A stretch of DNA of 6,077 nt from Gelidibacter sp035515035 (lineage in GTDB: Bacteria; Bacteroidota; Bacteroidia; Flavobacteriales; Flavobacteriaceae): contig NZ_DATJCA010000033.1 in NCBI RefSeq assembly GCF_035515035.1, forward strand, positions 1 through 6,077, in the 5' to 3' direction. Position numbers and translations under genes: made by a program. The notes below the pieces were generated by a model. The model saw only the letters and a program-made list of their open reading frames with translations. It was not told the origin of the DNA and ran no database searches. Below, piece after piece: positions 5,714 through 6,077 of the stretch (position 1 is the stretch's first letter; each line of letters starts with the position of its first letter).

Positions 5714-5944
5714 GTGAGTCTTTTTAAGTTTTATATTTACTCATTGAACAGATTTCAAATAACTGTAAATCATTTATTTACAACGTGTATTTTGATGCTA
5801 TTTTATTGTTTGACTTCTTTACTGCATCCCATCCAACGTGTCGATAAACAATTGGAACGAAGTAAAAAGAAGCGCAAAAGGGAAACAACAAGAAATCGCA
5901 TAATTGAACAGATACATGGAACAGGTGTGTTCATCGATTTTTGA
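5714..5944 (+). CDS. Hypothetical small protein, weakly supported
   Basis: A 76-codon plus-strand frame starts with GTG at 5714; an internal ATG at 5795 would give 49 residues. The predicted product has a hydrophobic stretch (about 21-37, LFTTCILMLFYCLTSLL) and then a highly basic segment (about 49-60) with KKKRKRETTRNR. It could be a small membrane-anchored basic protein, but I recognise no family. A TAAATTTG box at 5697-5704 fits the Bacteroidota -7 consensus TAnnTTTG. However, no matching -33 element is seen, and the box is too close to the GTG for a normal leader. There is no Shine-Dalgarno sequence. A chance ORF is quite possible. Confidence 0.28.
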   Translation: MSLFKFYIYSLNRFQITVNHLFTTCILMLFYCLTSLLHPIQRVDKQLERSKKKRKRETTRNRIIEQIHGTGVFIDF

Positions 5945-5985
5945 TTGTTATCAAGAATTGATGCAATAAAATAAAGGAATTGCGA

Positions 5986-6077
5986 ATGAAACTCAAGGTT
6001 ATTACCCGAGAGAATCTTGAAATTTTCAAAAAAAACTTTTTGAAGAAATCAGAAAATATTCGTCTTATATGAAAAAA
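5986..6077 (+). CDS. Start of a small plus-strand gene with a possible frameshift (cut by window edge)
   Basis: The ATG at 5986 is preceded by AAAGGA (5973-5978) at 7-bp spacing, the best ribosome binding site in the window. The frame reads MKLKVITRENLEIFKKN and then runs to a TGA at 6070-6072, giving only 28 residues. Shifting by -1 at the A8C run (6028-6036) continues as LFEEIRKYSSYMKK, open to the right edge. The shifted reading gives a more natural amphipathic helix. Charged N-termini of this sort occur in small element-borne HTH proteins, but the fragment is too short to assign. Either one A is missing (mutation or sequencing error) or a programmed -1 shift occurs. Confidence 0.4.

Noticed and set aside
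1..6077. CRISPR array, insertion sequence, integrase or antibiotic-resistance gene
   Set aside because: No regularly spaced repeats, transposase or recombinase motifs, or resistance-protein motifs were found on either strand.

Overview
The window looks like part of a CTnDOT-type integrative and conjugative element (conjugative transposon) from a member of the phylum Bacteroidota. The assignment rests on four adjacent minus-strand genes: an RteC-family regulator, a small excisionase-like helix-turn-helix protein, a DUF4099/DUF3945 protein and a TopB-type DNA topoisomerase III. The minus-strand genes also lack clear Shine-Dalgarno sequences and the DNA is AT-rich, as is usual for the phylum. 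The sequence does not settle the genus.

Layout, in the direction of minus-strand transcription (right to left). rteC (4366-5211) is followed by a strong intrinsic terminator (about 4303-4335). A roughly 190-bp control region (4108-4300) carries two copies of the palindrome CCAATTGG and a 7-bp inverted repeat. Next is an apparent operon: HTH gene (3799-4107), DUF4099/DUF3945 gene (2272-3714), topB (164-2251), and an ORF6N-domain gene that overlaps the topB stop by one base and runs off the left edge (1-164). The order resembles the CTnDOT excision operon (xis2c-xis2d-orf3-exc), whose promoter is activated by RteC and whose last gene encodes a topoisomerase III. By analogy, RteC would switch on this operon, the HTH protein would act with the integrase in excision, and the topoisomerase would process DNA during excision or transfer.

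Right part (5212-6077). This is AT-rich and gene-poor. It holds a nested hairpin upstream of rteC, a widely spaced 11-bp inverted repeat (TTCGAACCATT / AATGGTTCGAA) and a near-perfect plus-strand terminator at 5626-5659. Beyond these are a weak 76-codon plus-strand ORF and the start of another plus-strand gene, which has a good Shine-Dalgarno sequence and a possible frameshift at an A8C slippery run. No integrase and no rteA or rteB gene is present. The change of strand and character near 5450-5660 makes this a candidate element boundary or module junction, which the sequence alone cannot prove.

The most interesting observations are a C-terminal module of the topoisomerase that recurs as repeats in the neighbouring DUF3945 protein, the paired palindromes in the presumed RteC-controlled promoter region, the ORF6N gene coupled to the end of the operon, and the slippery-site frame break at the right edge.
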